In this document: piece after piece, positions 1-8,007 of the stretch
Numbering within the stretch: position 1 is the first letter of the stretch
How the letters are laid out: every line of letters starts with the position of its first letter
Origin: an uncultured Flavobacteriales bacterium
GTDB lineage: Bacteria; Bacteroidota; Bacteroidia; Flavobacteriales_D; Parvicellaceae
Reading direction: 5' to 3'
NCBI GenBank assembly: GCA_905480225.1
Contig: CAJQPO010000030.1
Coordinates: forward strand, 1 to 37,547
DNA length: 37,547 nucleotides
The notes under the pieces: model-generated
The model's input: only the letters and a program-made list of their open reading frames with translations
What the model was told of the DNA's origin: nothing
The model's database searches: none
Program-made: the position numbers and the translations under genes

Positions 1-161
1 CAGTAGCCGAAGAGCCTGCAGCTGAAGCAGCAACCGAAGAGCCTGCAGCTGAAGCAGCAACCGAAGAGCCTGCAGCTGAAGCAGCAACCGAAGAGCCTGC
101 AGCTGAAGCAGCAGCCGAAGAGCCTGCAGCTGAAAAAGACGACTCAAAGTCGGAAGAATAA
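1..161 (+). CDS. rpsP: 30S ribosomal protein S16, C-terminal end (partial)
   Basis: Only the last 52 codons are present, in the frame beginning at base 3 and stopping with TAA at 159-161. The visible peptide is a low-complexity Ala/Glu/Pro tail made of nine-residue units (EEPAAEAAT) ending in KDDSKSEE. It contains no catalytic or folded domain. The assignment to S16 rests on position: rimM follows 3 bp later, and rpsP-rimM is a widely conserved order. Bacteroidota S16 proteins commonly carry an extra Ala/Glu-rich C-terminal tail beyond the S16 core. The core lies upstream of the window and cannot be checked here. The gene probably shares a transcript with rimM and trmN. Another acidic-tailed protein encoded upstream of rimM is possible but less likely. 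Confidence 0.72.
   Translation, partial: VAEEPAAEAATEEPAAEAATEEPAAEAATEEPAAEAAAEEPAAEKDDSKSEE
9..134 (+). repeat. 27-bp tandem repeat encoding EEPAAEAAT units
   Basis: Copies start at 9, 36, 63, 90 and 117, exactly 27 bp apart. The first three are identical; the fourth differs by one base (ACC to GCC, Thr to Ala) in its last codon. The fifth is an 18-bp partial copy. The unit is a multiple of three, so copy-number change keeps the reading frame. Near-perfect DNA identity indicates recent expansion by slippage or unequal recombination. Confidence 0.95.
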
Positions 162-164
162 AAA

Positions 165-698
165 ATGAAGAAAGACGATTGCTTCGAACTTGGTCACATT
201 ACCAGGACAAGAAGTTATAAAGGAGAAGTCATCGTTTACCTGGACACTGATAATCCAGGAGAATATTTAGAAATGGAATCCGTTTTTGTTGAAATAAAAC
301 AACAATTGGTTCCATTTTTTATTGAGCAAATTCTACCGCATAAAAAAAACAATGTGCGCATTAAATTTGAAGGTGTTGACACAGAAGAGTCTGCGAAATC
401 AATCGTGAAAAAAAAAATATTTCTACCAGTTGTATTACTACCAGATTTAGACGCACAAGATTTTTATCATCATGAAGTTATCGGATTCTCTATAGAAGAT
501 ATCAACTATGGAAACATAGGTGTTATTTCGGATATTGTTGAGAGTAATACCAATCCAATATTCAAAATTGATCACCCGAAAGGAATGGAAATTCTCATAC
601 CCGTAGCCGATGATTTTATTAAAAATGTGGATAAGGACAAGCACAAAATAATCACGAGTTGTCCCGAAGGACTAATCGAACTTTACATCAATGAGTGA
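165..698 (+). CDS. rimM: Ribosome maturation factor RimM
   Basis: This 177-residue protein has the usual RimM length and two-domain plan. The N-terminal RimM barrel carries a GHI-x-R-x-x-x-x-KGEV-type motif at residues 10-22. The C-terminal PRC-barrel half begins around residue 95 and includes the HHEVIGF and IPVADDFI segments. RimM binds ribosomal protein S19 and assists maturation of the 16S rRNA 3' (head) domain of the 30S subunit in the cytoplasm. The start ATG lies 3 bp after the preceding stop, and the 3' end overlaps trmN by 8 bp, so the three genes are very likely co-transcribed. Family assignment is from motifs and the rpsP-rimM context. Confidence 0.93.
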   Translation: MKKDDCFELGHITRTRSYKGEVIVYLDTDNPGEYLEMESVFVEIKQQLVPFFIEQILPHKKNNVRIKFEGVDTEESAKSIVKKKIFLPVVLLPDLDAQDFYHHEVIGFSIEDINYGNIGVISDIVESNTNPIFKIDHPKGMEILIPVADDFIKNVDKDKHKIITSCPEGLIELYINE

Positions 699-1398
699 GT
701 CATTCAAATTCAAGGAATTCTCCATCCATCAAGAAAAATCCGCTATGAAAGTCGGAACGGATGGGGTACTTCTTGGAGCCTGGGCGAAAGCCAATAAAAA
801 CAATAGAATTTTAGATATTGGCACTGGAACTGGTTTGATTGCGCTGATGGCTGCACAACGATTTCCAAAAGCCACCATTGAGGCAGTTGAAATAGACCCA
901 GTCGCAGCGTTAGAAGCCCAATCTAATTTCAAGCTATCTCCTTGGAAGGACAGGTTAATTCTTCACCATTGTAGAATCCAAGATTTCGCGTGTCAAGACT
1001 ATTTTAATCTAATCATCTCTAACCCTCCGTTCTTTGAAAATTCAAAGCAATCCGGTGAAGAAATGAAAGACATAGCCAGACATACGGAACAATTAGCATT
1101 TACAGAATTAATTTTTGCAGCCAATAATCTCTTGAAGGAAGGAGGAACATTTGCAATCATAATACCAGCGACTAATAGTGCCAAATTTATTAAGCTATCT
1201 CAAGCACAAGGACTCTATTGTAATAAAAAATGCTTAGTAAAAAGTACTCCTGAGAAAGAACCAATAAGAACCATGCTCAGCTTTAATAAATACAAGACCG
1301 ATTTAATTGTAGAGGAGCTTATCATTGAAGACAAAGGCAGACATAATTATTCCGAAGCGTATATTGATCTTACTAAAAAGTTTTATTTAAAGTTTTAA
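691..1398 (+). CDS. trmN: tRNA1(Val) (adenine(37)-N6)-methyltransferase
   Basis: A 235-residue class I SAM-dependent methyltransferase. The SAM-binding glycine motif DIGTGTG is at residues 42-48, the acidic ribose-binding segment EAVEIDP at 64-70, and the N6-adenine catalytic motif NPPFF at 111-115. The N-terminal FKFKEFSIHQ...MKVGTDGVLLGAW pattern is typical of the TrmN6 (YfiC) family. The enzyme methylates A37 of valine tRNA. Its start overlaps the end of rimM by 8 bp, which suggests translational coupling and a shared role in translation. A different N6-adenine specificity (rRNA or protein) cannot be excluded from sequence alone. Confidence 0.9.
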   Translation: MSESFKFKEFSIHQEKSAMKVGTDGVLLGAWAKANKNNRILDIGTGTGLIALMAAQRFPKATIEAVEIDPVAALEAQSNFKLSPWKDRLILHHCRIQDFACQDYFNLIISNPPFFENSKQSGEEMKDIARHTEQLAFTELIFAANNLLKEGGTFAIIIPATNSAKFIKLSQAQGLYCNKKCLVKSTPEKEPIRTMLSFNKYKTDLIVEELIIEDKGRHNYSEAYIDLTKKFYLKF

Positions 1399-1457
1399 CC
1401 TAAATTTATTTCCCTACTTTCTGTTTAATTAATCAAAAAGACCGAACTTCATTTGTA

Positions 1458-2897
1458 ATGAAAAGAAGAGATTGGCTTAAGATTAGTGCTATCACTAGTA
1501 TAGGCTTGGCTTTTGCAAAAAACACATTAGCTAAAACAGCCATTCACTATAATCGTAAATATCCTTTTTCGAAAAAAGATTTTGGTAATGAATTCATCTG
1601 GGGAGCGGCTTGTGCCGCCTACCAGGTTGAAGGAGCATGGAATGTTGATGGAAAAGGAGCCTCTATCTGGGACACTTTCACACATAAAAAAAGGAAGATT
1701 CACAACCATGACAATGGTGACCAAGCCTGCGATTTTTATCAAAACTACAAGAATGATATCGCCTTAGCTGCATCCTTAAATCTTGATGTATTTCGTTTTT
1801 CTATTTCATGGTCTAGAATATTCCCCACAGGGAAAAATACCATAAACACGAAAGGTGTTCAATTTTATCACCAGGTCATTGCTACTTGTAAAAAACAAGG
1901 CATAGAACCATGGATTACCCTCTATCATTGGGATCTTCCACAAGAGTTGCAAGACGAAGGTGGATGGACCAATCGTAAAATACTGCATTGGTTTGAAGAG
2001 TATGTAGATTTTTGCACAAAAGAATACGGTGATGTGGTAAAAAACTGGATGGTAATGAACGAACCGGCTGCATTTGTTGGACTGGGTTATATGCTTGGCT
2101 ATCACGCTCCAGGAAAAAAGGGTCCCTTTAACTTTCTAAAAGCTACACATCACGCATGTTTAGCCATGGCGGATGGTGGCAGAATAATTCGCAAAAACAT
2201 AAAAGATGCCAACGTTGGAACCACCTTCAGTTGCTCACCGGTTGAACCTTACAAGAATAAAACAAATAACAGGAAAGCTGTTCAACGAATTGATACGCTA
2301 ATTAACAGGCTATATATTGAGCCATCTTTAGGTTTGGGATACCCTTACGATGGATTCCCAGCTCTTAGAAGAATAGAAAATTATTTCGAGGAAGGCGACT
2401 TAGAAAGATTAAAATTTGACTTTGATTTTATCGGTTTACAAAATTATTTTAGGATTGTTGGAAAGAAAGCGATTTGGCCTCCACTTGTATGGGCAAAGGA
2501 AGTGCCAGCTAGCAAAAGAAATGTCCCAAAAAATGAAATGGATTTTGAAATTTATCCAGAAGGAATGTATGAGATTCTAAAACAATTTGGACAATACGAC
2601 GGAATTAAAAACATTATTATTACCGAAAATGGCGTTTGTTTCAAAGACGAAATTGTTAATGGCAAAATCCATGATGAAGAACGGATTCAATTTTTCAAAG
2701 ACTATCTGCAAAACATTCTGAAAGCGAAAAAAGAAGGTGTACCGGTAAACGGTTATTTTGTTTGGAGCCTTACGGATAATTTTGAATGGAGTGAAGGCTA
2801 CGAACCTCGATTCGGGCTCATTTATGTCGACTTTGAAACTCAAAAAAGATACGTCAAAGATTCTGGATATTGGTTTCAAGAAATGTTACAAGATTAA
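1458..2897 (+). CDS. GH1 family beta-glucosidase with Tat signal
   Basis: A 479-residue glycoside hydrolase family 1 protein. The acid/base Glu is in the MNEP motif (Glu202) and the nucleophile Glu is in ITENG (Glu390). Other GH1 signatures are WGAACAAYQVEGAW near residues 49-62, SISWSRIFP, and the C-terminal WSLTDNFEW...RFGL aglycone and sugar-binding segment. The N-terminus MKRRDWLK followed by a hydrophobic stretch ending near AFAKNTLA is a twin-arginine signal, so the enzyme is probably exported folded to the periplasm. The family hydrolyses terminal beta-D-glucosides or related beta-glycosides; exact substrate is unknown. The gene stands alone 59 bp after trmN, and no convincing promoter was found in that gap. 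Confidence 0.95.
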   Translation: MKRRDWLKISAITSIGLAFAKNTLAKTAIHYNRKYPFSKKDFGNEFIWGAACAAYQVEGAWNVDGKGASIWDTFTHKKRKIHNHDNGDQACDFYQNYKNDIALAASLNLDVFRFSISWSRIFPTGKNTINTKGVQFYHQVIATCKKQGIEPWITLYHWDLPQELQDEGGWTNRKILHWFEEYVDFCTKEYGDVVKNWMVMNEPAAFVGLGYMLGYHAPGKKGPFNFLKATHHACLAMADGGRIIRKNIKDANVGTTFSCSPVEPYKNKTNNRKAVQRIDTLINRLYIEPSLGLGYPYDGFPALRRIENYFEEGDLERLKFDFDFIGLQNYFRIVGKKAIWPPLVWAKEVPASKRNVPKNEMDFEIYPEGMYEILKQFGQYDGIKNIIITENGVCFKDEIVNGKIHDEERIQFFKDYLQNILKAKKEGVPVNGYFVWSLTDNFEWSEGYEPRFGLIYVDFETQKRYVKDSGYWFQEMLQD

Positions 2898-2973
2898 ATA
2901 CAACCTCAGTCATTTCTCGCATAATCCTTTTTCGTTTTGAACCAATTCGAATGTCATCTGTACTGCATTGCAT

Positions 2974-3819
2974 ATGGAACAGAAAAACATCTTTAAACTT
3001 TTCAAAGACGCAAGGGATTTTCAAATCCTCTGGCTCTCTATTTTTCTTCTTTATGGAGTATGGAATCTACAATGGAATAATTTCGCAAGCTACGCCGTTA
3101 TCTTTTCGTCTTGTTTAATCACTCAGGTATTTTGCAATTTCTTAGTAAGTGTTCCTAAGCCATCTGTTAAAAGTGCCATTATTACCGCACTCAGTTTATG
3201 TTTACTATTTAGTGCAAACTCTCTTTGGACTTTTGCCCTTTGCGGAATCCTATCAATTGCAAGCAAATTCTTACTTCGCTTGAATAAAAAACACATTTTT
3301 AACCCCTCACTATTTGGTATTGTTTTTTGTTTATTATTCACCGATGACGCGTGGGTAAGCCCGGGTAAATGGGGCAACGAATACTTATTGGTAGTATTCT
3401 TTATTGCTTGTGCACTACTGGTATTACTAAAAGTAGGCAGAATTGATACTAGCCTTGCATTTTTGGGCACCTTAATGACACTAGAATTTTTCAGAACATG
3501 TATCTATTTCAATGATAACATGTGGGTATTTCTTCAAAAATTCTCTAGTGGAACCATATTACTTTTTGCCTTTTTCATGATTACCGACCCCATGACTACC
3601 CCAAGGTCATTCAAAGGAAGGCTGATTTACGGTTGTCTTGTTGGTGGATTAACGTTTTACCTCACAAACTGGTTACAAGCCTATGATGCACCTATATGGG
3701 CACTAACTATTGCGACACCCTTTACTATACTCATTAACACATTATTCAAAGGAGCACGGTTTAATTGGCTCCCAGAACACATGAACATAACTATTAATTC
3801 TAAAAAACAAGTGATATGA
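2974..3819 (+). CDS. RnfD/NqrB-like polytopic membrane protein
   Basis: A 281-residue protein with about eight hydrophobic segments. I chose ATG 2974 over an upstream TTG at 2968. It resembles the NQR2/RnfD/RnfE family through IFNPSLFGIVF (like the IFNPA segment of RnfD) and FFMITDPMTTPRSFKGRLI (like the ATDP...PRGRLI segment). In true NqrB and RnfD a threonine in an S/T-GAT motif carries covalent FMN. I find no such motif here; the corresponding region reads DDAWVSPGKWG. The protein may therefore be a non-flavinylated paralogue. It overlaps the downstream DUF2330 gene by 4 bp (ATGA), so the two are probably made together. No other Rnf or Nqr subunits are in the window, so ion pumping should not be assumed. 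Confidence 0.72.
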   Translation: MEQKNIFKLFKDARDFQILWLSIFLLYGVWNLQWNNFASYAVIFSSCLITQVFCNFLVSVPKPSVKSAIITALSLCLLFSANSLWTFALCGILSIASKFLLRLNKKHIFNPSLFGIVFCLLFTDDAWVSPGKWGNEYLLVVFFIACALLVLLKVGRIDTSLAFLGTLMTLEFFRTCIYFNDNMWVFLQKFSSGTILLFAFFMITDPMTTPRSFKGRLIYGCLVGGLTFYLTNWLQAYDAPIWALTIATPFTILINTLFKGARFNWLPEHMNITINSKKQVI

Positions 3820-5255
3820 AAAAGTACGTATTATTAGCACTGTTAGTCATAACCAGTGCCGAACTCTTCGCATTCTGCGGTTTTTATGTAGCCAAAGCAG
3901 ACGCCAAAATATTCAACAAAACATCTCAGGTTATATTGGTAAGAGACGGTGATTATACCGTAGTAACGATGAGTAATGATTTTAAAGGAGATGTCAAAGA
4001 CTTTGCCATGGTCGTACCCGTTCCAGTAGTTCTTAATCGACAAGATATCCGAACTGTAAATCCAAATGTTTTTAGCAAACTAGACGCGTATTCAGGTCCC
4101 AGACTAGTTGAATACCACGACAATAATCCATGTTACAGAATTGTCGATAATGAGATAATGCTAATGGACATGGCTCCAGTAAATGAAATGTCCATGAGAT
4201 CAGCTGGTAATTTAGAACAAGATAAAAAGTACAAAGTGACCGTTGAAGCAGAATACAAGGTAGATGAATACGACATTTTAATCCTTTCTGCTAAAGAATC
4301 ATCAGGATTAAAACAATGGCTTACCGAAAATGGGTATAAAATTCCCGGAACTGCTGCCGCTGTTCTTGATCCTTACATAAAAAATAACTTAAAGTTCTTT
4401 GTAGTCAAAGTAGATGCTGACCGCCTTGCCCAAAAAGGTACGGGTACCATGAGCCCTTTACAAATTGGCTTCAACTCGCCGAAATTCATGCTGCCCATTC
4501 GGCTTGGGATGGCCAATGCGGATGGCGATCAAGACATGATTGTTTATGGACTTACCAAAAAAGGCAGAATTGAATGCACAAATTACCGGACTGTAGAAAT
4601 CCCTACGAATAGAAATGTGCCAACTTTTGTCAGGGATAATTTCAGTTCTTTCTATAAAGATCTTTTTAACAAAGCTTATAAATATCAAGGAAGAAATGCC
4701 GTTTTTCTTGAGTATGCTTGGAATGTCTCCCCAAGTTTTCGAGGTATGAAATGTGATCCTTGTGTTGGGCCGCCTCCAATATCAAGAGATCTTTCACAAG
4801 CCGGAGTCTATTGGAATGGCAACGTTCACTTTACGCGTCTTCATGTACGGTATAGCCAAGAAAAATTTGCTCAAGACCTTTTTTTTCAAGTAACCCCTAA
4901 CAAAGAAAATTTTCAAGGGAGATACATCATCACCAATCCCGCTCGCGGCCCTTTTGATTGCGATGAAGGACAAGCCTACCTTTCCAAACTCGTAAATAGA
5001 AGACAAAATGAATTATCAGAGCTACAGGCATTAACCGGCTGGTCAGGAAGTGATCGACCACATTATGTAAAGGGATACCAAAGCTTAATCAAAAACGATT
5101 CTGAACGAAACGAGATTCTTGTTCCAATCACTTCACCACCTTCTGACGGCTTCTTACCGAAACTCTATTTCACATTGGCAATGGTGCTAATTGTAATTCT
5201 TCTATTAAGCAATTCGCTCGCACAATTGTTTCAAAGAAGAACTCGAGCACTATAG
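3816..5255 (+). CDS. DUF2330 domain-containing exported protein
   Basis: A 479-residue protein with an N-terminal signal peptide (MKKYVLLALLVITSAELFAF) followed directly by CGFYVAKADAKIFN, the characteristic opening of DUF2330 proteins. The large central part is extracytoplasmic. One hydrophobic segment near the C-terminus (about residues 448-468) is followed by a basic tail QRRTRAL, which predicts a membrane anchor with the tail in the cytoplasm. Several cysteines occur, including a CDPC pair near residue 315. The molecular function of DUF2330 is not established. Start overlaps the preceding RnfD-like gene by 4 bp, so a joint membrane complex is a reasonable inference. A terminator follows 8 bp after the stop. 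Confidence 0.85.
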   Translation: MKKYVLLALLVITSAELFAFCGFYVAKADAKIFNKTSQVILVRDGDYTVVTMSNDFKGDVKDFAMVVPVPVVLNRQDIRTVNPNVFSKLDAYSGPRLVEYHDNNPCYRIVDNEIMLMDMAPVNEMSMRSAGNLEQDKKYKVTVEAEYKVDEYDILILSAKESSGLKQWLTENGYKIPGTAAAVLDPYIKNNLKFFVVKVDADRLAQKGTGTMSPLQIGFNSPKFMLPIRLGMANADGDQDMIVYGLTKKGRIECTNYRTVEIPTNRNVPTFVRDNFSSFYKDLFNKAYKYQGRNAVFLEYAWNVSPSFRGMKCDPCVGPPPISRDLSQAGVYWNGNVHFTRLHVRYSQEKFAQDLFFQVTPNKENFQGRYIITNPARGPFDCDEGQAYLSKLVNRRQNELSELQALTGWSGSDRPHYVKGYQSLIKNDSERNEILVPITSPPSDGFLPKLYFTLAMVLIVILLLSNSLAQLFQRRTRAL

Positions 5256-5263
5256 TTCAGCAA

Positions 5264-5288
5264 GGGGGAGGGTAAAACCTCCCCTTTT
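5264..5288 (+). terminator. Rho-independent terminator after the DUF2330 gene
   Basis: A GGGGAGG / CCTCCCC hairpin (arms 5265-5271 and 5278-5284, loop GTAAAA) is followed by TTTT at 5285-5288. It faces the plus-strand genes. On the minus strand there is no T-run after the stem, so it probably does not terminate the convergent Rieske gene. Confidence 0.85.
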
Positions 5289-5289
5289 A

Positions 5290-5631
5290 TTAAAAAAAGC
5301 TCCATTGAGGGATACCCACATAAACACCGTCCTTGCGATATTCTAAATCAAAAACATCAACTCCGGTTCCACAACCTAATCCAGTTTCTAGATCAAAAGA
5401 AAATTGGTGATAAGCACAAATTATCTTATTGTCTTCACACCACCCGTCACTCAACTTTTTACCATGATGTGGACATTTATTTGCTAATGCTCTCAACAAA
5501 CCACTTTCCGTCTTGCAAATAATTAAACTCTTACTAGAAATTAAAAATGCCTTAGGCTTGAACGGGGATACTTCCTGTAACAAATCGGTTTTGAATCCAA
5601 CCCTATGCCATTTAATTTTTCTTCCTAACAC
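5290..5631 (-). CDS. Rieske [2Fe-2S] ferredoxin-like protein
   Basis: A small 113-residue protein with both Rieske cluster-binding boxes: C53-P-H55-H-G and C72-A-Y-H75. These supply the two Cys and two His ligands of a [2Fe-2S] centre. There is no signal peptide or membrane segment, and no oxygenase catalytic domain, so it is a stand-alone cytoplasmic Rieske ferredoxin-like electron carrier. The start codon is GTG at 5631; I see no in-frame ATG close upstream. Its partner is not obvious: the neighbours are the convergent DUF2330 gene and the divergent lipoprotein gene. It could serve a dioxygenase or nitrite-reductase-like small subunit role encoded elsewhere. Confidence 0.9.
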   Translation of the reverse strand: MLGRKIKWHRVGFKTDLLQEVSPFKPKAFLISSKSLIICKTESGLLRALANKCPHHGKKLSDGWCEDNKIICAYHQFSFDLETGLGCGTGVDVFDLEYRKDGVYVGIPQWSFF

Positions 5632-5708
5632 TTTGTTAAAATAAAAATTAGAAAACTAAAAAACATATTCTTAAGTACTTTTGGTCTGAAATCAATTACG
5701 GTGCGATT

Positions 5709-5742
5709 TTTGATATGAAATTAACGAAATTGAATAACTTTA
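5709..5742 (+). promoter_or_regulatory. Possible promoter of the lipoprotein/CDC-repeat pair
   Basis: TTTG at 5709-5712 and TAACTTTA at 5735-5742 resemble the Bacteroidota -33 and -7 elements (TTTG and TAnnTTTG). The spacing is 22 bp, longer than the usual 19-20, and the last base of the -7 box is off. The ATG at 5749 is only 6 bp downstream, implying a leaderless or nearly leaderless mRNA. Confidence 0.4.
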
Positions 5743-5748
5743 TCGTTC

Positions 5749-6759
5749 ATGACAAGAATATTTGTATTGGTTTTCGTAACCTTTATATCGACTAGTTGCT
5801 TCATCATTGAAGAATATGAAACAGCCTCTATAGCCCAGAATGAGCCTGAAAAAAGAGAAAAACAAGAAATAATACAAGATAGTATTGTTGATTATCTTAC
5901 AAAACAATACCGTGACGGGGCAAGCTATAAAGCGTACACTTTTGGATCTCTTTATTCTAACAAACCACAAGAAATAGTTGAACTAGAACAACTTTATGAA
6001 ATTAAAAGAATGCTGCCGACCATGCAACAGCACTATGGAAATAGACTAGACAGCGTTATGTTGGAAAATGACAACCAGATTAACACCAAGAACAAGGAAA
6101 TCAGAGAGAACCGTATTTTCACAACCTATGACCTCACTCACTTATATTGCATCAAGGATTCTCTAGATAATTTTGAAATTGTTGAGACCCAGTTTCTACT
6201 CTATCCAAATTACAAAATCAAAGATCTAAAACTGGTATTCTCTGTAACTATTGATAAACGCGAATTAGAACTTTTCGAACATTTCATTCATCAAGATCCG
6301 TTGGTTTTTGATAATGATTACAATTATCAAAAGAAAATGAATGCGCACACGTACGCTAAACTTAATAAATCCATGATCAACGCTTTACCTGAAAAAAAAG
6401 GTGCACTGCTCAAAACAATTCTTAAGAAAGTGAAATTTTACCAAATGAACAATGGTTTTGATGCGGATGTTTTTGCCAACTTTCTTTTATCTGAATGGTC
6501 AAAAACGCCAACATTAAATGTATCCATTGAGGAAGTCATAAAATCTTCAAAGCTAAAAATGATTAAAGGAAAAAGTGATTCGCTGACTACAGATGTTCCA
6601 TACGAGACCCTGTTAGGATACAAAAAGTTTTTACTGGTTAAGGGTACTTGGGAGAAAAAAATACAAGAAGAAAAAGCGCTGTATTGCGAATTTGACAATA
6701 ACTTGGTTCTATTGGGTGTTCTGCCCGTTGAAGGAGATTTTGAAAAATATTTCGAATGA
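5749..6759 (+). CDS. Putative lipoprotein of unknown function
   Basis: A 336-residue protein that I do not recognise. The N-terminus MTRIFVLVFVTFISTSC is a type II signal peptide with the lipidated Cys at position 17. The mature protein is hydrophilic and rich in Lys, Glu and Asn. It begins with an acidic, probably disordered stretch, and the rest looks mixed alpha/beta with no catalytic motif I can name. It is the first gene of a pair: the next gene starts inside its stop codon (ATGA, 4-bp overlap), so the two are probably translated together and may interact at the cell envelope. Nearest-neighbour context gives no further functional clue. Confidence 0.7.
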   Translation: MTRIFVLVFVTFISTSCFIIEEYETASIAQNEPEKREKQEIIQDSIVDYLTKQYRDGASYKAYTFGSLYSNKPQEIVELEQLYEIKRMLPTMQQHYGNRLDSVMLENDNQINTKNKEIRENRIFTTYDLTHLYCIKDSLDNFEIVETQFLLYPNYKIKDLKLVFSVTIDKRELELFEHFIHQDPLVFDNDYNYQKKMNAHTYAKLNKSMINALPEKKGALLKTILKKVKFYQMNNGFDADVFANFLLSEWSKTPTLNVSIEEVIKSSKLKMIKGKSDSLTTDVPYETLLGYKKFLLVKGTWEKKIQEEKALYCEFDNNLVLLGVLPVEGDFEKYFE

Positions 6760-7985
6760 TTCAAAATGTTCTCTGCCTTCTACTCCTTATAAATGCGGTT
6801 ACATATAGTCAGGAAACTACTTATTATTATCATATCAATTATAAAGGTGACACCGTTAAACTACGAACAATTGGTAACCCATCCGTTTGCGATTGTATTA
6901 AGCTAGAGTACCGAAACATTGACCAAAAAAAGATTTGTGCAAAGAAGTTTGATTATGATTTCATGTCTGAAAAAGACCAAAGAGATTTTGATGCACAAAA
7001 AGAAATCTGCAATAATCCCTCTATTTGTGATTGTGCAAAGGCCGACCTAAATAATACCGGGCTAATAAAAGCATGCGATAATAAGTTTGGACTAAAATGG
7101 ATAACAGCTTCAGAAAAAAAAGAGTTGCTTGCTAGAATGCATGAATGTACTGATGATGACCTATCCTATCCTAAATTAATAGCGAAATCTATGCAACAAA
7201 CAGAAATTTGTGACTGCATAAATTTGAGTGATAAGAATTATGACTTGAAGAAAAAGTGTGAGCGCCTATTTTTCGATGAAAACACCAAGACTCTTGAAGA
7301 ACTGGAAACCAATACCGCTCTTCTTCAAAAATGCATCGAAGACAAAAACTTTTCTATTGATCCGACTATTTGTGAATGTAAGAAATATGCAAAAAATGAC
7401 AACGACTTCTACATTGCCTGTTCTGAAAAATTTGACACAATTTCCATGAGCGTTAGGGAACTACGAGATTATAAGGCCGCAACAATACTTTGTTCCGAAT
7501 TGGATTTTTACAGACACCTGAACACACTTATTAAAGAGTTACACAGTAATCCAACGCTAAATAACAAATCAATCAATGAACAACAACTGATGGACCCTGT
7601 ACAGGTCGAGCGGTTCGATGAAACGGATAATTGGATTGAATCGAATACAATCAACTATGAGCAGCGTGTAAGACAATTAATCCTTAACACAGCTAAAATT
7701 CAAATCTGCGATTGCATCCACCTGACTAATCCATCGGAAAGTCGAATAGAAGCGTGTGTTAATTACTTTAAGTTGAATATTTTATCACTAAAAGATCTTT
7801 CTACACTAAAAAATATTGCTCGGCATTGCTCGAATCAAATAGAAATCGAAACGATTTGTGATTGTGTAAGTGCTAAAGAAAATACCTTATCTGCTATTGA
7901 TAAAGAAAGTTGCAGAAAATTAATTGCACCGTTGTCTACAAGTGATTTGATAAAATTCATGAATGGCGAAAAAAAATGTGACTAA
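6756..7985 (+). CDS. Secreted six-repeat CDC-motif cysteine protein
   Basis: A 409-residue protein with a signal peptide (about residues 1-18, ending TYSQ). The mature chain contains six repeats of the pattern C-D/E-C, about 13-15 residues, C, about 4 residues to a hydrophobic position (often Phe), about 20 residues, C. Examples are C45-D-C47/C61/C85, C91-D-C93/C107/C131, C152-D-C154/C168/C193 and C206-E-C208/C222/C246. Two further copies lie in the last 95 residues, and a non-repeat stretch separates repeats four and five. Each repeat thus has four conserved cysteines, which suggests two disulfides or a metal site per module. No enzyme motif is visible and I do not recognise a named family. 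It is coupled to the preceding lipoprotein by a 4-bp overlap. Confidence 0.75.
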   Translation: MIQNVLCLLLLINAVTYSQETTYYYHINYKGDTVKLRTIGNPSVCDCIKLEYRNIDQKKICAKKFDYDFMSEKDQRDFDAQKEICNNPSICDCAKADLNNTGLIKACDNKFGLKWITASEKKELLARMHECTDDDLSYPKLIAKSMQQTEICDCINLSDKNYDLKKKCERLFFDENTKTLEELETNTALLQKCIEDKNFSIDPTICECKKYAKNDNDFYIACSEKFDTISMSVRELRDYKAATILCSELDFYRHLNTLIKELHSNPTLNNKSINEQQLMDPVQVERFDETDNWIESNTINYEQRVRQLILNTAKIQICDCIHLTNPSESRIEACVNYFKLNILSLKDLSTLKNIARHCSNQIEIETICDCVSAKENTLSAIDKESCRKLIAPLSTSDLIKFMNGEKKCD

Positions 7986-7989
7986 TCGT

Positions 7990-7997
7990 TACCTTTG
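7990..7997 (+). promoter_or_regulatory. -7 promoter element of cca
   Basis: TACCTTTG matches the Bacteroidota -7 consensus TAnnTTTG exactly. It lies 10 bp before ATG 8008 and just after the stop of the CDC-repeat gene. No clear TTTG is found 19-20 bp upstream. The element supports the 8008 start rather than an in-frame ATG at 7963, which would precede it. Confidence 0.6.
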
Positions 7998-8007
7998 CGC
8001 TAAGAAC

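Noticed and set aside
1448-1455. TTCATTTG directly before the GH1 start codon as a promoter
   Set aside because: It ends 2 bp before ATG 1458, so transcription would start inside the gene; no -33 element is present.
7963-8007. Upstream ATG at 7963 as the start of cca
   Set aside because: It would overlap the previous gene by 23 bp and precede the exact TAnnTTTG box. The added 15 residues do not resemble the family N-terminus.
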